From NCBI GenBank assembly GCA_965153455.1, contig OZ234503.1:3410001-3474000 (forward strand): DNA of 64,000 bases. The letters are read 5' to 3'. Numbering within the stretch: position 1 is the first letter of the stretch; each line of letters starts with the position of its first letter. Under the pieces are notes generated by a model. It saw only the letters and a program-made list of their open reading frames with translations, had not been told where the DNA came from and did no database searches. Shown here one piece after another: positions 1 to 13,374 of the stretch. The translations under genes were made by a program, and so were the position numbers. The stretch is from Sphagnum compactum (taxonomy: Eukaryota; Bryophyta; Sphagnopsida; Sphagnales).

Positions 1-2000
1 GTTTTTTGAAGCTTTCATTGGCGCAAGTTTTGGAAATTAGAGCTGGAGATCCTGCATCCAGGATTGTGCTTGGGGTGACCTGTTGATTACACCCTTCACA
101 GAATGTGAGACAAAAGGCAATTTTCTGAGAGCTGTTGCACAAAAGTATGAGTTGGCTACAAATGATTTTTTTGGCCTTGTCTAGTTGCAATTCAGAGCTT
201 CAATAAGGCTCAAATTGCTGTGAATTGGATTGGCAGGCTGATGAACAATGTATTGTGATTTGATTCAGTGGGCATCTCTGTTATCCTCAGGGCTCTCTTT
301 ACATGTTTCTTGTGTGGCACAATGTGGTGCTGTCTGCAGTCTGATTGACCTAAGCTTTCATACCTTGTGCTTTTTCAGCACATAACATGCAATTATGTGA
401 GTAACCAGTGAGCAAAAATGTGTTAAAGTGGCACACAAATATGAACACATGAGCATCTGTCAACTGTCACCCATGTGTGGGTGTGCACACCATTCTTGAC
501 ATTTGGATTTCAGCAGCCAGCCGGATTAGTAAGCTCCTTGGCTGATTATCATGATTAAGCCAGTTTGGTGATGGAAAAATGAAACATTTTCCAGCTGGAA
601 TTCTAGATGTGGGTTGCGTTCTCATTTGTTATGTGTTGATTAGCAAAGGAAGCCAGTTGTGATCAGGTATGGCCATCAATTCGCTCTTGGGAGGTGTAAA
701 GCAGAAATCTCTTTGCAGTGGTTTTTCTGCAGATAAAGCTGCCCTTGAGAAATTGAAGTATGGACTATGGACCAGAATGTGGAGACCTGCTTTAAGTCAT
801 GTATGGGGTTCAAGGTTTGGATTCAAACATGTTCACAATCTCTGGACTCTGGCAAAGACCACACAAATCTGAACAGGTGAGCAACTGTGAACAATGCATT
901 GGAACCAGTTGCTATCCCTTATATGATTAAACGACCACTGCGAATTAGACCTTGAGGGATTAGAGCTTTTTCCCATCATGTTTTTGTCCAGCTATGTGAA
1001 AATTTTCACATATGCAGATTTAATTCATGGGTTGGTTTTTTCTGTTTCTTCATGCAGGTTCCATTTGTGGGTTGGGTATTTTCCCAGTTCATTGATGCAG
1101 GTTCAGATCTCACGTTGGGTTTTTTCCTGTTTGTTATTGTAGGTTCAATTCATGTGCGGCTTCAAACACTGAAGCATTGTCAAAAGTGAACATGTTAGAC
1201 TGGGGGCAAGGAGGTTGTGATTGATATTATTACCTAGTATAAAAACTTGAACATGTCAACAACTTCATAAAAGAGGGAGACCCATGGAGGTATATTTTGT
1301 ACTAGAGAGCAGGCAGGCTAATGCTGATTCTGGCTCACCTGAGCAAGCCCCTTAACTTGCGGAGAGGTCATGCAGCCAATTTTGGCTCTGCAGGTTTTGC
1401 TTCGGTGTTTTATTTCAAAAATACATACAGTCAACAGAGTAAGTTGATTGTAAGATTTCCAAGCTGCCCTGTCAAATTGGTTCTGCCAATTCCACTTGTT
1501 ATGTGAATCAAACAGTGGGGAACACTTATAGTATTCTTGACAATAACAATGAGGAACATTGATTACATTCTGGAATAGGCCCTAGTAGAACCTGTTACAC
1601 CTAACGGAATGTTGTCTCACCCTGCTGGGCTGGACACATTCCATACTTAAAAAGGCAGGCAATCAAACTTCACACTTGATTCCTTTTGATCTGCTTTGGT
1701 GTCCAAATGAAAATCAGGTTGTTCACCCTTCACAAATCAAAGAGGTAAGTGAATGAAGAAGGGTCTAATAAGGTCGCCATGGCTTTCATGGCTTTCACAT
1801 TGTTTCAACTTTCGCAACTCCGTGTTGTTGTTAGGGCATCTCTTTGTGAACTTCAATTTTTTTTAAATTAAAAAAAGAATTGTTTCTGGTGTAGCCTTTA
1901 CTCTATTGTTTTTGTTGTGTATCGAAATGGTAATGTATCAATGCATCATATTCCATCATGCATTATGTCATCATGCATCATGTTATATCATCAACATAAA
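1..2000. other. No recognised gene
   Basis: The stretch has short open frames only, and none resembles a family I know. Between about 1020 and 1165 there are three loose copies of a phrase resembling TTCATGCAGGTTC-ATTTGTGGGTTGGG, spaced about 57 bases apart, suggesting an old local duplication. No splice-joined reading frame could be assembled. Small exons of a gene lying mainly to the left of the window cannot be excluded. Confidence 0.5.
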
Positions 2001-3320
2001 TCGTATGACACATATGTATTGTGTATAAAAGGGTGTGGAAAAATTTCAAAACGACTACATGCATAAAAAACTTTATAGATGAACGTCTAAATGTTTGTTT
2101 ACTATGCTATAATTGTTAATGTATTAAAAAATATTAGTAACATTAAAAATTGAAAATATGTGGATAAGATATTATCATATTTTCAAGTTTATGGGTAAGG
2201 TAAAGTAATTGTTAATTTAATACCAAACCACCAATTTACTGTTGACACATGTGTGAACAATACATTGAATGTATTACTAATATTTCACACTTGAGAAATA
2301 AATGGTTACATATGAAAATTTGACACCCGACGTATATTTAACACCACTTTTTTATCATAAGTAATTATAATTTACCATATGTTTTCAATACACCAAGGAT
2401 TTATTAATTTATTAACAATTTTTCAACCCATCTAAACATAGAAAGAGTAGGAATTTTTAAAAAATAGATGGACAAGAAGTGGCCACATTTCCAAGTTTAT
2501 AGGTAAGGTAAAACAACTATTAATTTAGTAAAAAACCCATAATTTACTATCAAGATGTGATGTGAGCAATACATTTAGTGCATCATAAATATATTTTCAC
2601 ACTTGAAAAATAAACCTTACATATGAAAATTTGACACCTAATATACATTTATTAATTTTTCAATAATTACTAATTATTATTAACCATATGTCACTGATAC
2701 ACTAAAATTTTATTGATACATTAATGATGTGTTGATACACTAAGACTTTTTCAACCCCTCTAAATATAAAAAAATGAGAATTTAAAAAAATAAATGGACA
2801 AAAGGTTGCCACATTTCCAAGTTTATAAGTAAAGTGAAAATATTGTTAATTTTGTTAAAAACCATATTACAGGCATTAGATAATGTAGTTCAAACACCAC
2901 TAGATGGGCCTTTTGATCATGAAGACTTGCTATGAGAAGTCATCATTTGACACATTGGGATGCAACAAGGCCCTCACTTTGTCGAGGTTGCATTCATCCC
3001 CACAACTCGAGTACTTGATTTCATAGTTGGTGAAGAAGGTAAAGATAGTGAACGATGTTGCTTTCTTTGCAAAAAAAATCATCCACCTTGACAATGATTT
3101 GCAACAACTGCAAATAGATAGTGCTTTCAAGTTTTCAAGACTCAAATTAAAACCTCTATTACATTTCTGCACCAAGATTTGCATACATATTATACATGTT
3201 TAGATGTGATGTTCACCATTTGATGAATTAAATTTACTAATTTGTAAACATGAAATATGTGATTAATTTGTAATGCAATGTATGTTCATAAGTAGCAAAA
3301 AATTGGTTGGCTAGTTGTTT
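2000..3320. other. AT-rich leader of the transposon region
   Basis: There is no credible gene here. The DNA is very AT-rich and contains three loosely repeated blocks, near 2150, 2470 and 2790. Each has a phrase like ATGGACAAGA-GTGGCCACATTTCCAAGTTTATAGGTAAGGTAAA, followed about 110 bases later by ACATATGAAAATTTGACACC (2310 and 2620). This looks like an ancient tandem array with a unit of about 310 bases, possibly terminal or subterminal repeats of the adjoining transposon. Confidence 0.4.
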
Positions 3321-5760
3321 GTAGGTACCAATGTTAATATGGTGCCAATGATTTCACAAATGTTGTGAAGGATATTACAACAAAATCACAATGCAACTCC
3401 AAAAAAATTGGACATCAATGGAGAAGTAATCCCATCAGGGATAAGCCACAAAGGTACACAAGATTCCAAAAAGAAATGGGGTGGTTCTATAAAAAGAGGA
3501 TGTAGAGTTGAATTCACCATGAAGACATTGTATTTGTTCAAACATGTTTCAGAATTATGTTTCATTCAACAATATCATGTTAATCAAGATGGTCTACATG
3601 TCCATGGGGATTTAAAGATGGATGATAAATTTGCATTTGCTACCCATTTGTCAAAATAAATCAAGGATTTTGTGATGGAACAACTAAAGCTTGGACTCAC
3701 AATGTTTCAATTTATGGCAAAACATAAGCAGCATGTGAATAACATCATGTTAAGGACATGTGAGTTAAATAGAAACATGTTCCTCACTGAGCAAGATGTC
3801 AAGGTGTTGTTTAGGAAATTGGTTCAAAAAACATACCAGTTACCTAAGAACGATGTGAAAAGTGTGCGTATGTGGACATTCAACAAAACACCAATTCAAT
3901 GTTATACTATCAAAAAACTGGGGTAGAGGTGGATGGTGGTTTCACTAGGTTGCCTTTCACTCTAGGTATCCAAACACCATGGCAAAGGGAGATGATGATT
4001 AAACATGGGCACCAAGGTGGTGTTGCAATTGATGTAACCTTTGGGACAAATGAAAAAAGGTGATACATTATGTTTGATACAATACATGCACATGTGTTCT
4101 AATACATTATTACATATGTAGTCTAATGTCCTTGAAACATTAATAGGGCAAATCAACGGACATAAAAAAATACATGTAGAAATTTGAAATTGTCAATAGA
4201 TCATTCATTACATCTCTTGTCAATGTTTAACTAACATATCTCTATTGTGAATTGTGGTAATTCCTCTTTTAAACCATGATGGTGTTTGACCAATGGCACA
4301 ATGGCATTCCGTAGCGTATTGTATCACATCATGATGTTGACAAGAGGATTTGACACCATGATGCACGCTTTGAATGAAGACATTCATAATACTCACCCAT
4401 CATGGCATCCCAATGCTTTCATTGTTGATTGTGCCCAAGGGGAAATCAACTACATCAAGTAAAATCCTTATCCCTTCCCCCTTTATATCCAACAAATTGT
4501 TAGTTATCTATTATGCATGTCACTTGCCCCAATGGATGTAACATGCATCAACATTGACTGTATTTGAATCCACAATTTTTCATATATAATGCATTCTTTT
4601 TCTTATAGGACTATATGGCTAAACACTGCCATTTTTTTTATGTTTGTGGCATGTGTAAATAACATGTTAAAAACAAGCATGTATCAATATAAATGACTTA
4701 GCATTACGTAATAATGTATTGCAAAAACTAAGGAACATCATGTATGACAAGGATGGTGCATCCAGAATAGGTGTTAAAATGTGGGCAATGAATATGCTAC
4801 AATATATCACTAGCAAGTACCCTGCAGGTAATGTCTTTTGGAAATACATGGAGGAAATTGGCAACATAAAACTCACATGTGGGTGGTTGGATTTTGAAAT
4901 CTACCATATGTTGGGCAAGACACCAATGCTCTAATTGAAATTTACCATGGGACATTGAAGGCCCAATTGAAGTTAGGGAAAAGTAGATTGGTTGGTTTTC
5001 ATGTGGATTAGTGCATCCATGAGTTAGTCAAAGATGTCCTCACTCAATACTGGTATCAAAGTCTACATAAGAACTTTGAGTTCATGAATAACAAACGCCA
5101 ACAATTGTTTGTGGTCGGGGCCCTGTTGGGGGCACGGTTGATTCTTGACATAAATGTGACATTACTTTCCTATGATGGTGGTCCAACACATGTCATGTCA
5201 TAAGAAAAAACCCATCTGTGATACACCATCCACAACCCAACATCAGAGTGGGCATGTTGTAACTATGTCAATGCACAACGTAGAAACAGTTGCAAGCATC
5301 AACTCAAGGTTTTAATATTTTTTCATCTCGACCTTGCAAAGGGCATAATCGTTCAATTTTGTGGATCATTGAAAGGGACTTCGCAAGGTGGGTTGAAAAA
5401 CCTTTTTAGCCCACAAATGGGTACACCCCCCCCACATAATTACAACCCCACCTACATCAATTCATAAGTTGATCACCCGAATACAAGTCAATTTAAAGGA
5501 ACAATTTTGAAGATGGCATTAGATATGGTGGATGCAGCCAGTGCGAATCTAGTTCTCTTTGAACATTTGATGGCAAATTTTCACGATGCACAAGGCAATC
5601 AATCAAAGGTTGTGGCAAAGTTATAGAGTGGGTTACATAACCCCATAGGCCCAAATCTTGTGCTTCTACCAATTGAAGATGGACAAGGGTTTAGCCTCAA
5701 ACAACACTTGAACTTTTTGGCTCGTGGGCACAAGCCAATTGTAAAAAACTAACTATCATT
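3320..5760 (+). pseudogene. Broken MULE transposase with SWIM zinc finger
   Basis: Segments read in order match the plan of plant MULE transposases. First comes an N-terminal region (3408-3659) with HVNQDGLHVHG. Next is a helical part (3672-3900) with LTEQDVKVL. A block at 3960-4060 includes GVAIDVTFGTNEKR, the first catalytic Asp region. Then 4270-4460 reads MMVFDQWHNGIP and HPNAFIVDCAQGEINYIK, and 4719-5110 carries MLQYITSKYP and NNKRQQLFVVGALLGAR. A SWIM-like zinc-finger remnant near 5245-5310 reads WACCNYVNAQ followed by SCKHQL, and a C-terminal tail follows at 5515-5750. It is disabled: there is a frameshift at about 3880-3925, and in-frame stops lie around 4275, 4320, 4365, 5010 and 5200. 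Intron-like spacers rich in TACATTA motifs separate the blocks. Family assignment is by remembered similarity; the breaks are seen directly. Confidence 0.75.
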
Positions 5761-6826
5761 AGCACCACTTCAATAGGCAAAACATTAAAACATTGGTGCA
5801 TTGGTACATTAATACACTAATTTTCAATGACCTAGTATGGACTGATGTTTCAAGTACATAGCTCAATAGTATTAAAACAATGTGTAGTTAATACTTTAAT
5901 TTTCACTTCCTCAATTTTACAATGTCCAACACTAATCAATTTTATCAATTTTCATAACCTTATCACAAGTTTTGTTTAAATTAATTTTATTCCAAAGGTG
6001 ATGGACTTGGATATTATCAAATGGATTCAAGCTAACAATATTTTTTAAAAGCTTGAATCCTTTGGGAAAATTGTCTGCATCCAATAAAGTTTAAAACGTT
6101 GATTCATCTAAGGAATTAATTCATTAATACATTAGAATAACAAATGATACATTCACACATTAGATGATTAACACCTTAATACATAAACAAATTGGCACAT
6201 TGACGCACTAATACATATACAATCATATAATCATGCATTCATATAATAACATAGTCATAGACAAACACACCTCTATCTCCACTAACACACTAATATAATG
6301 ACACAATAATATAATTATACATTACTACAATAATACATTCATATATTAACTTAGTGAAAGACAAACACACTATTACATTGACAAATTAATCCAGTGACAC
6401 ATTAGTACAATGATACACTGCTACATTCATACATTAACATGGACTAATACATTGACACACATTCATTAACATAATGACAAACAAACACTACTACACTTAC
6501 ACATTAATACATTGTCACACTAATACATTGAAAAACTAATTCATGATTATAAATTTTGATTAAAGTGAAACACCATTCTTCATAACATTACAATAGAATG
6601 GACTAACAATTCACAAGATATACATGCATGTTACCACCCAACCATGAGCACCAAAATGGAGTCTAATAGTTCATAAAAACTCTAAAAAGTTGTCTAATCT
6701 ATTTTATATCCCCATTTGGATTCCCTCGTGCACAAAAGTCAGCGTTCTTACTACTTACTTATGATACACCCAATCTTCTTGCCATTTGAAGGCCACCTCA
6801 CATACATTTTGAAGGCCTTCTAAATT
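5760..6826. other. TACATTA-rich spacer between transposase and peptidase relics
   Basis: There is no gene. From about 6110 to 6550 the sequence is a degenerate array of units such as ACATTGACACACTAATACA and ACATTCATATATTAAC. The spacing is irregular, about 7-20 bases, so this is not a perfect satellite. It lies between the 3' ends of the convergent transposase and peptidase relics. Confidence 0.55.
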
Positions 6827-8420
6827 CTACACACCTACAATCACATCCAACAAAGTACAATCATTATTGGGGCTTGTATGTGTGGCAACCAATGGTCTAT
6901 ATGGTGGCAAATAGCCACGACTTGTGTCCTTAACTTCAAGCTCCTCCACAAGCTTCATGATGGTTTGCTTTTGATACTGTGGAGGATCAAATGGTGCACT
7001 CCAAGATTCTCTCAAGATCTGCATCAACAAACAAGGTGATAAATTACACATCCAATGGTAGAATGTTACATTTTTTAAAAACACATTACATTGACTATTA
7101 TATATTGATATTCTAATTACTATATTTTGAATGTATTACAAAGATAACATTGATGTTGAAAACCAACCTTGGGTTCTTCAATCGTTTGATTTTTCAAACT
7201 TACCCTGTAAGCTAAGTATTGGCAAAGGTTATGTGAAGTAGCATATCCACACTCCCAACTCCCAACCTGTGTAAAGATGGGGACATTCAACATTGGCTTT
7301 TCAACCAATTCATTAAATGTAACATCACCAAGTTGGACACCTCGTAACAACAACAAGGCCCCACAAATCCATCGAATAAAAATGTCACATGTTGAATGTC
7401 ATGTACCCCAATCTTGGAGTCAAAATGAAAGGTGTGGGAAGGCTCCAACATAAGCAAACTTCAATGTGCCTCACCATGATAAGGTATTACCATAGTGTCA
7501 TATCTAGTTTCACCTCCACCCAATTATAGGTGAAACTTGGCCCATCCCATGATGGCCTCCAACTTTATAACTTTAGTACCACCCCTTGTACCAAAACATA
7601 ATTTCTTCAAAGATGGGGTGATCAAAGCACTTGCCACAAATATTACCTTTTGAATGTTTAGAGGGCTACTAAATAGTGGCTAAAATTCAAAAATTCCATT
7701 GTGGAACCCCCCCAACCAAGCCTAAAGGTTCCAAAACTCAGCAAATTTTGACTTCTCAATGTTTAGTTCAAAATATGGTTGTCCTCCAAAAAAACAACAC
7801 TGGGATTTGTTGCCTTACTTTCCAAAGAATATTTGAAACATAGAATATCAATGTAAGACCATTGTTGATACACTAATACATATGATTAAGGTCAAAATGC
7901 ACATGAAAAAAATAATATTGAATGTGTTTTGAAGGAAAAAACTATACTTGATGGACTAAATCAATTCCATTACTTTGCATTTTCCAAGGAAAATAAAGTT
8001 AATAATAACTCAAGATGACACATTCACATGCCTCGGAGATACTATCTAATACATTAACTCATTGATATTATCTAGTACATTGACTCACTAATACATTTTA
8101 AAACATTAACTCATTCAACATATCATATAATACATTAAGGCTAAAACATTAAGAAAACAATATGATTGAAAAATAAATTATACATGGGGAAATGGCAAAG
8201 GTCAATAAGTCACTGGCATCAAATTCCTTTGCTAGGTTCCGTGATTGTAAATCACTAAAGGGTGTCTAATCTTGGCCCAACATGTACCACTTTTTCTATG
8301 CTTAGAAATCGACGGGTTTGACCCTATGTGAACAACCATAGTACTGTCATCCAAAGGCATTGGAGTTTAAAGCCCAAACGCATTTTCAAATGCAGGGCAA
8401 TTTGGTCCAATGATTAAGAA
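6827..8420 (-). pseudogene. Broken Ulp1-type (C48-like) cysteine peptidase
   Basis: Reading the minus strand from high to low coordinates, fragments give an Ulp1-like C-terminal protease. At about 7500-7400 one frame reads GEAH, a stop where the family has Trp, then SLLMLEPSHTFHFDSKIG, which supplies the catalytic His and Asp. After a frame change, 7356-7120 reads VPIFTQVGSWECGYATSHNL, where Gln and Cys match the end of the protease triad. A further exon (7084-6827) reads SWSAPFDPPQYQKQT and forms the tail. An upstream part reading NLAKEFDASDLL lies near 8220-8300. Stops and at least one frameshift disable it. Such proteases normally cut SUMO-like modifiers, and copies are carried by some plant MULEs. 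It faces the MULE transposase relic, about 1 kb away. The catalytic-motif reading is good; the upstream limit is a guess. Confidence 0.65.
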
Positions 8421-11400
8421 AAAAACGTTGGTCGTAAACTTTTGCTATTTAAAAAAAAACAATTGAACTCAAAAAAATTTCAAAGACTTTCTTTTTGGTG
8501 TAAAAATGTGTATTTTCACCAAAAAAATTTCCACTTTTTGCTACAAGAAAAAATGGGGGAAAACATAATTTGGTTGAGTCATTTCACCCATTGAACAAAG
8601 AGACTTTGTGTTGAGATACTAACATGATTAATATATGTAAATTAGTGATTATCAAGGTTGATGATAACTCTCACATACTTAGAAAAGAATGTGAATGAGA
8701 AGAACCCTTCTCACTACCAAGACATTTGCCCAAAAACATTTGTTAAATTATTAGGTGTACAAAGTGGTTTGTTTAAGAAATTTGTTGAGTCATTAAACTT
8801 CAAAGTTTAAGGAAGTTTCTAGTAACCAAATATATAATGATAGCCAAGCATAATTTGTTTCAAGAAGATGAATTTTTTTTGGGGGTGAAATGATAAAGTT
8901 TTGTAATAAGATGTAGTTTTTGGTTCATATGATCAGTTGATGTAATGATGCTTCATCATACATCTTAGGTAGTATTGGTTTAGGGTTTAGGGTTTAGAGT
9001 TGGACTCCTAGACATACATTATTAGGTTGCATGTTTCAGTTTAGTAAAGTTTTGTTTTTTGCTAGTGGGATTTGCAATAGCAAAATATCATATGGAGATT
9101 TATGGGTTAAAACCAGTGTTGACCGGTTATTTCTTTTTGGTAATAACCACAGGGTAGTTTTTCTTTTTCGAATTTGTTTTGGCAAACACACCGGTTATCA
9201 ATATCAAATTTTTGGGTGATGGGTAGGTTATCAGAAAATACACATATTTGTAGACTCCAATAAGACCCCATATGTCAAGAACATTTCATAATGTTTTTAA
9301 AACCCAATCCTCCAATAGCAACCTCATTTTCTTTGGGACCATTTCAGATCACCTATTTCACCACTTTGGGGGCTAAAACCATAAAGTTGTAGGTGACATG
9401 ATTGAAAGAACCCTAGTTTAATGTGGCTCCACCTTTTCATTTGCAAAATTAATATGGTGATATTTCCCTTGGGTGGCTTCCTTAAGGTTAAAAATGAGTG
9501 GTTATATAGTATTTATAATCTTAGGAACTTGAACCCAGATTCATATGGGCATAAAATCCTTGAAATGGTGTCATTCATTCTAGTATTTTGCCATAGGATA
9601 AGAATACAACTTGTAAAGTTCCAATTGGTTTAGTTTCATGGTCATGATGAAATCACATATGGACACATGCAAACTTGATGAAAATATATGCACAGGCATC
9701 AAGCAAAGGCATCATAAAATGCAAAAATCAAACAAGATCTGATAAGTTTTCAATTTGATTTTGTGAGATTTGATATGTTAGCTTCTTCAAACATGCATGA
9801 ACAACACTAAAGTCATGTGTTATTTGAGAACATTCTTATACGCAGGCCACCGCGGGGAACATAAATAAGCCATGGTCCCTAGTGCAAGTTTAGGTGGTTA
9901 GGAGAAATAAGTACCAAGGTTTGCAACAAGTCTCCAATGTGGGCCACTTTGATATAATTTGGAAAAAGTCTACATTGCATTTGTTGGTCTGTTGGGTATG
10001 ACATTGTGTACATTAATCATGCTAAGCATGTGTCCATATTCCTTACTAGTGTAGTCACTATTCTCCTAATGGAAAACAACAACATATTCTTGGCTCCAAA
10101 ACAAATGACCTAATGACCTTTTGCACTTATAAATTGATCAAAATTGCAATTTGTGTCCATAACTCATTTTGAGTTGCAAAATTTTATATGTTCTTCAAAT
10201 TGTATTTTTCATAAGCCCATCTTTTAAAAATCTTTATTAGGTTGTCATTCATATGACTCTATTGGTTTTATTCAAGGATTTGTGAATTATATCCATTGTA
10301 AAAGATGACATCATAGGCCTTTTTTTAAAATTTAGGGTTTGAAATAGGATTGGAAAGAAACAAGGGTGGCACCCACATTCAATTGAGAAAGATTGCAATC
10401 TTAAAGTCTTTGAAAATAACATCCACGTCCATTTGAAAATTTATGTTAGACTTGAATGTAATGTTACATGCCCTAACATTGTATGTACACATTATCTGTT
10501 CTACCAAAAGAGACCCACCATATACTACAAATTCACAATGACCTTATTAATGTTTGGGCCTCACCAATATGACAATATCAGAAGTAGTGAAAACTTCCTT
10601 CTTGGTCTTTCCTTTTTAAACTTTCATGAAACATTACTTCTTCTCTCTTGGTGAAGAAAAAAATCCAAGGGAAATTTTACATAAAAATGCCCCTAGTTTT
10701 ACATTTCCAAATAATGGATCACCCATTAGATCCACATTTGCCACATAATTATACACCATATATAATTTTAACCCTACGTGATGTGGTCTTAGTGACCTCA
10801 AGCATTATTTTAGCCATATTAGGCGTTACAAGTGAAGTCAATTTTACTAAGCGATAGGGTCACCAAAAGCCAGGTGGGTACCTAGGGATTTAACCTTGCA
10901 CCCATATTATGACAATTACAAAGTAGTGACCTTCAAAAGAAATTAGTGCCTTATAACATTGTATAGGGTGACAAGCCATTAGATCACATTCCGTTGCTGA
11001 AACAAAATGTTTTTTTTTTTTCCCCTATTATGGTTCTACACACCAAGCATTAATTTCCAACTCATAAGTTCACATAGTGCATTTGAGGGCATTTGAGATT
11101 CTATAAAGTGTAGGTTTATTAGGTCTTGAAACATCAATTTCCAATATAGAGTTTCACATTTGAAAATTACATTTGAAGGCCCTTGAGATCGAAGAGAGTG
11201 TATGATAGTTTTTTGAGGTTTAAGGTAAATTTTTGCCAAATGTCAATCATTGAGATCTACTATTTTGAAGGCGTTTGAGATTGTAGAAAGGGTAGGTTGT
11301 TCAATAAGCCAAATTTCAATTTCCCATCTTGAAATTCAAAACAATAAAGGCTTTTGAAATTGGAGAAATTTTATAGTTAAATAGATGATGCGTCTTTAGC

Positions 11401-13374
11401 TTTTTAATTTTCCATAAACCTTGGTGATCCATGTTAGTGGTTTCTTAAAAGTCTTTCATATAGCTAACTTAGGTGCACAAGAAGTTGTTCATATACCATT
11501 GTAAAGCCTCCTCACCTTATGGCTACTTTGTGCACTTGTCAAGGGTGGGCTCTATAGTATATACATTTCATTTTACATTATTGCCTTGCTCAATAATAAT
11601 AATAATTATTATTATTATGGGTCTTTTGCAAAATAAAGGATATCATTTGGATTCTCTATTTTTGTTGCCAATACTTGCCAAGATTCAAAATTGAAATAAA
11701 GCATTTGGACTAAGTGGATGGCACTACTGACCAGTTCACTTTTCTCATCTGACTTAAAGATTTCATGTTTTTCAAAGAAGACATATAGGAGAAGCTCAAG
11801 AGGATGGGACAACATTAAAAGCCTTTTTTCCCCTCTTTATTTTCCCTTGCAGAGAGCCACCACCCAGCCACTAGGTATGGTTCATGTGGCTGAATACCCA
11901 GGTACATATAAGCTAAGCAGCAAGGGCCATGGATACCCAATTTCCCTTGACACCCACTAACCCAGTTGCCTACTACATATGTGTGTGTGAATAGAGCCCA
12001 TCTCTCATGAGGGAGGGGGGCCATTACCAGCAATGAGGAGAAGAAGTGGCTCTAATTTACATCTGGTGACACTCATTCTCTGCATACCCACCATTAGGTA
12101 TCACAGGAACAACATAATTACATTGGTACATTAAGGTCCTGGTGTGGCAGATTATGTCATATTCTTGACCACACTCTATGACATAATAATCTCCTAGTGA
12201 TAATCATACACTCATAAATAATAATAGTGACCAAAATGTCTTTTGCACATGCTTTTTTTTTTGTAGAGTGAATAATTGAATCTGTCACCTTAGACCTTGA
12301 TGCAATCAAATGGCCTCACCCTTGCGTGATATTATGTTGGGTGCATCATCAACGAGCTCTTCGTAATGGTCTCCCCACGCACCTTACCCAAACATATCGG
12401 ACACGTGCTTGACCATTCCATAGTTTACACAGACATGCACACATATATGCATATAAAAGATATATTATGTCTGTCCAATATTTGTAGAATACAACAAATG
12501 TTTTTTTCTTTTTTCAATTCTCTGAAAAGGAATGATATTGTGACAGATTATTTTGTTTTAAAATTATATCTTTTGCATTTTGGTCAAGTTTTGCACCAGA
12601 AAAAAAAACGCTGGAACCCCAGGCACTTGGAAATGTACTTGGGTTCTGCAAATATGATGCATTATATATGTGGTGATGCTACTGGCATGTCATGAAATAA
12701 TGCTTTTTGATATCAGATGTTGTCCCTTACCTATGCAAATCTATAATGAGCAATGGGAGGCAACATCTGTATGGGTTCTGCAACACAGTGATTGAAATGT
12801 ACTCTATCACTTGACCATCTAAAAAAGGATTCAATTTTGCATTTACTTTCTCCCCCAAAAGAATGTGGGCATCTTCATCATGAATCCTTCTGCAGAATTT
12901 GCACACCGCACCACCCTCTGATCTCATCAGATGTGGTTGATGAGGATGGAGCCCGTGCAGTGGTGATATCAGAATCAGGTCACTCCCCCGGGTGGGTGCT
13001 GTGTGATCTCTCAAAGAATATAACTTGAATCATGCATGTCCTTCCTCCCTATATATCAGGCAAGCAAACCCCAGGAGGAGGAAATGTATTTTTCTCGGTT
13101 TTTGCAAATTTTTTATGTTTCAAACTTAACTTCATACCTATTTAAAATCTGTTGAAATGCAACCACAATAACAATAATAATGCATACAATGTGCCTGATC
13201 AAAGTACACTCACACCATGTATTAGTGTATCAATGATAATTTATGCAAACATAAATAATTTACTTACAATCATGGCAACAAGGGAGCTTTGGCATCTTCT
13301 TCAAGATGTGTTGATTAGATGCAAGTATTTGCCATATTGGATTCTAGTCCCAAGATGTCTCCTCGATCTATTGA
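8420..13374. other. Gene-poor stretch with repeats
   Basis: No gene is recognised. A telomere-like run, three units of TTTAGGG, sits at 8977-8997. From about 11046 to 11390 there are four degenerate copies of a roughly 90-base unit containing CATTTGAAGGC-TTTGAGATTG-AGA-AGTGTAGG. At 12727-13014 both strands are open over about 80-95 codons; the minus frame contains a Cys/His cluster (CKFCRRIHDEDAH), but I could not connect it to any splice-joined gene. The rest is AT-rich sequence, probably old transposon debris. Confidence 0.45.
11046..11390. repeat. Four degenerate copies of a ~90-base tandem unit
   Basis: Recognisable copies begin near 11080, 11170, 11263 and 11350. Each contains a form of TTTGAAGGCCTTTGAGAT followed by GAGAAAGTGTAGGTT and a run reading CCAATTTCAATTTCC. 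Identity is moderate, so the duplication is old. No coding role is visible. Confidence 0.45.

Noticed and set aside
12727-13028. Overlapping frames on both strands with a Cys/His cluster
   Set aside because: No known finger spacing, no joinable exons and no family resemblance; mentioned only in the stretch entry.
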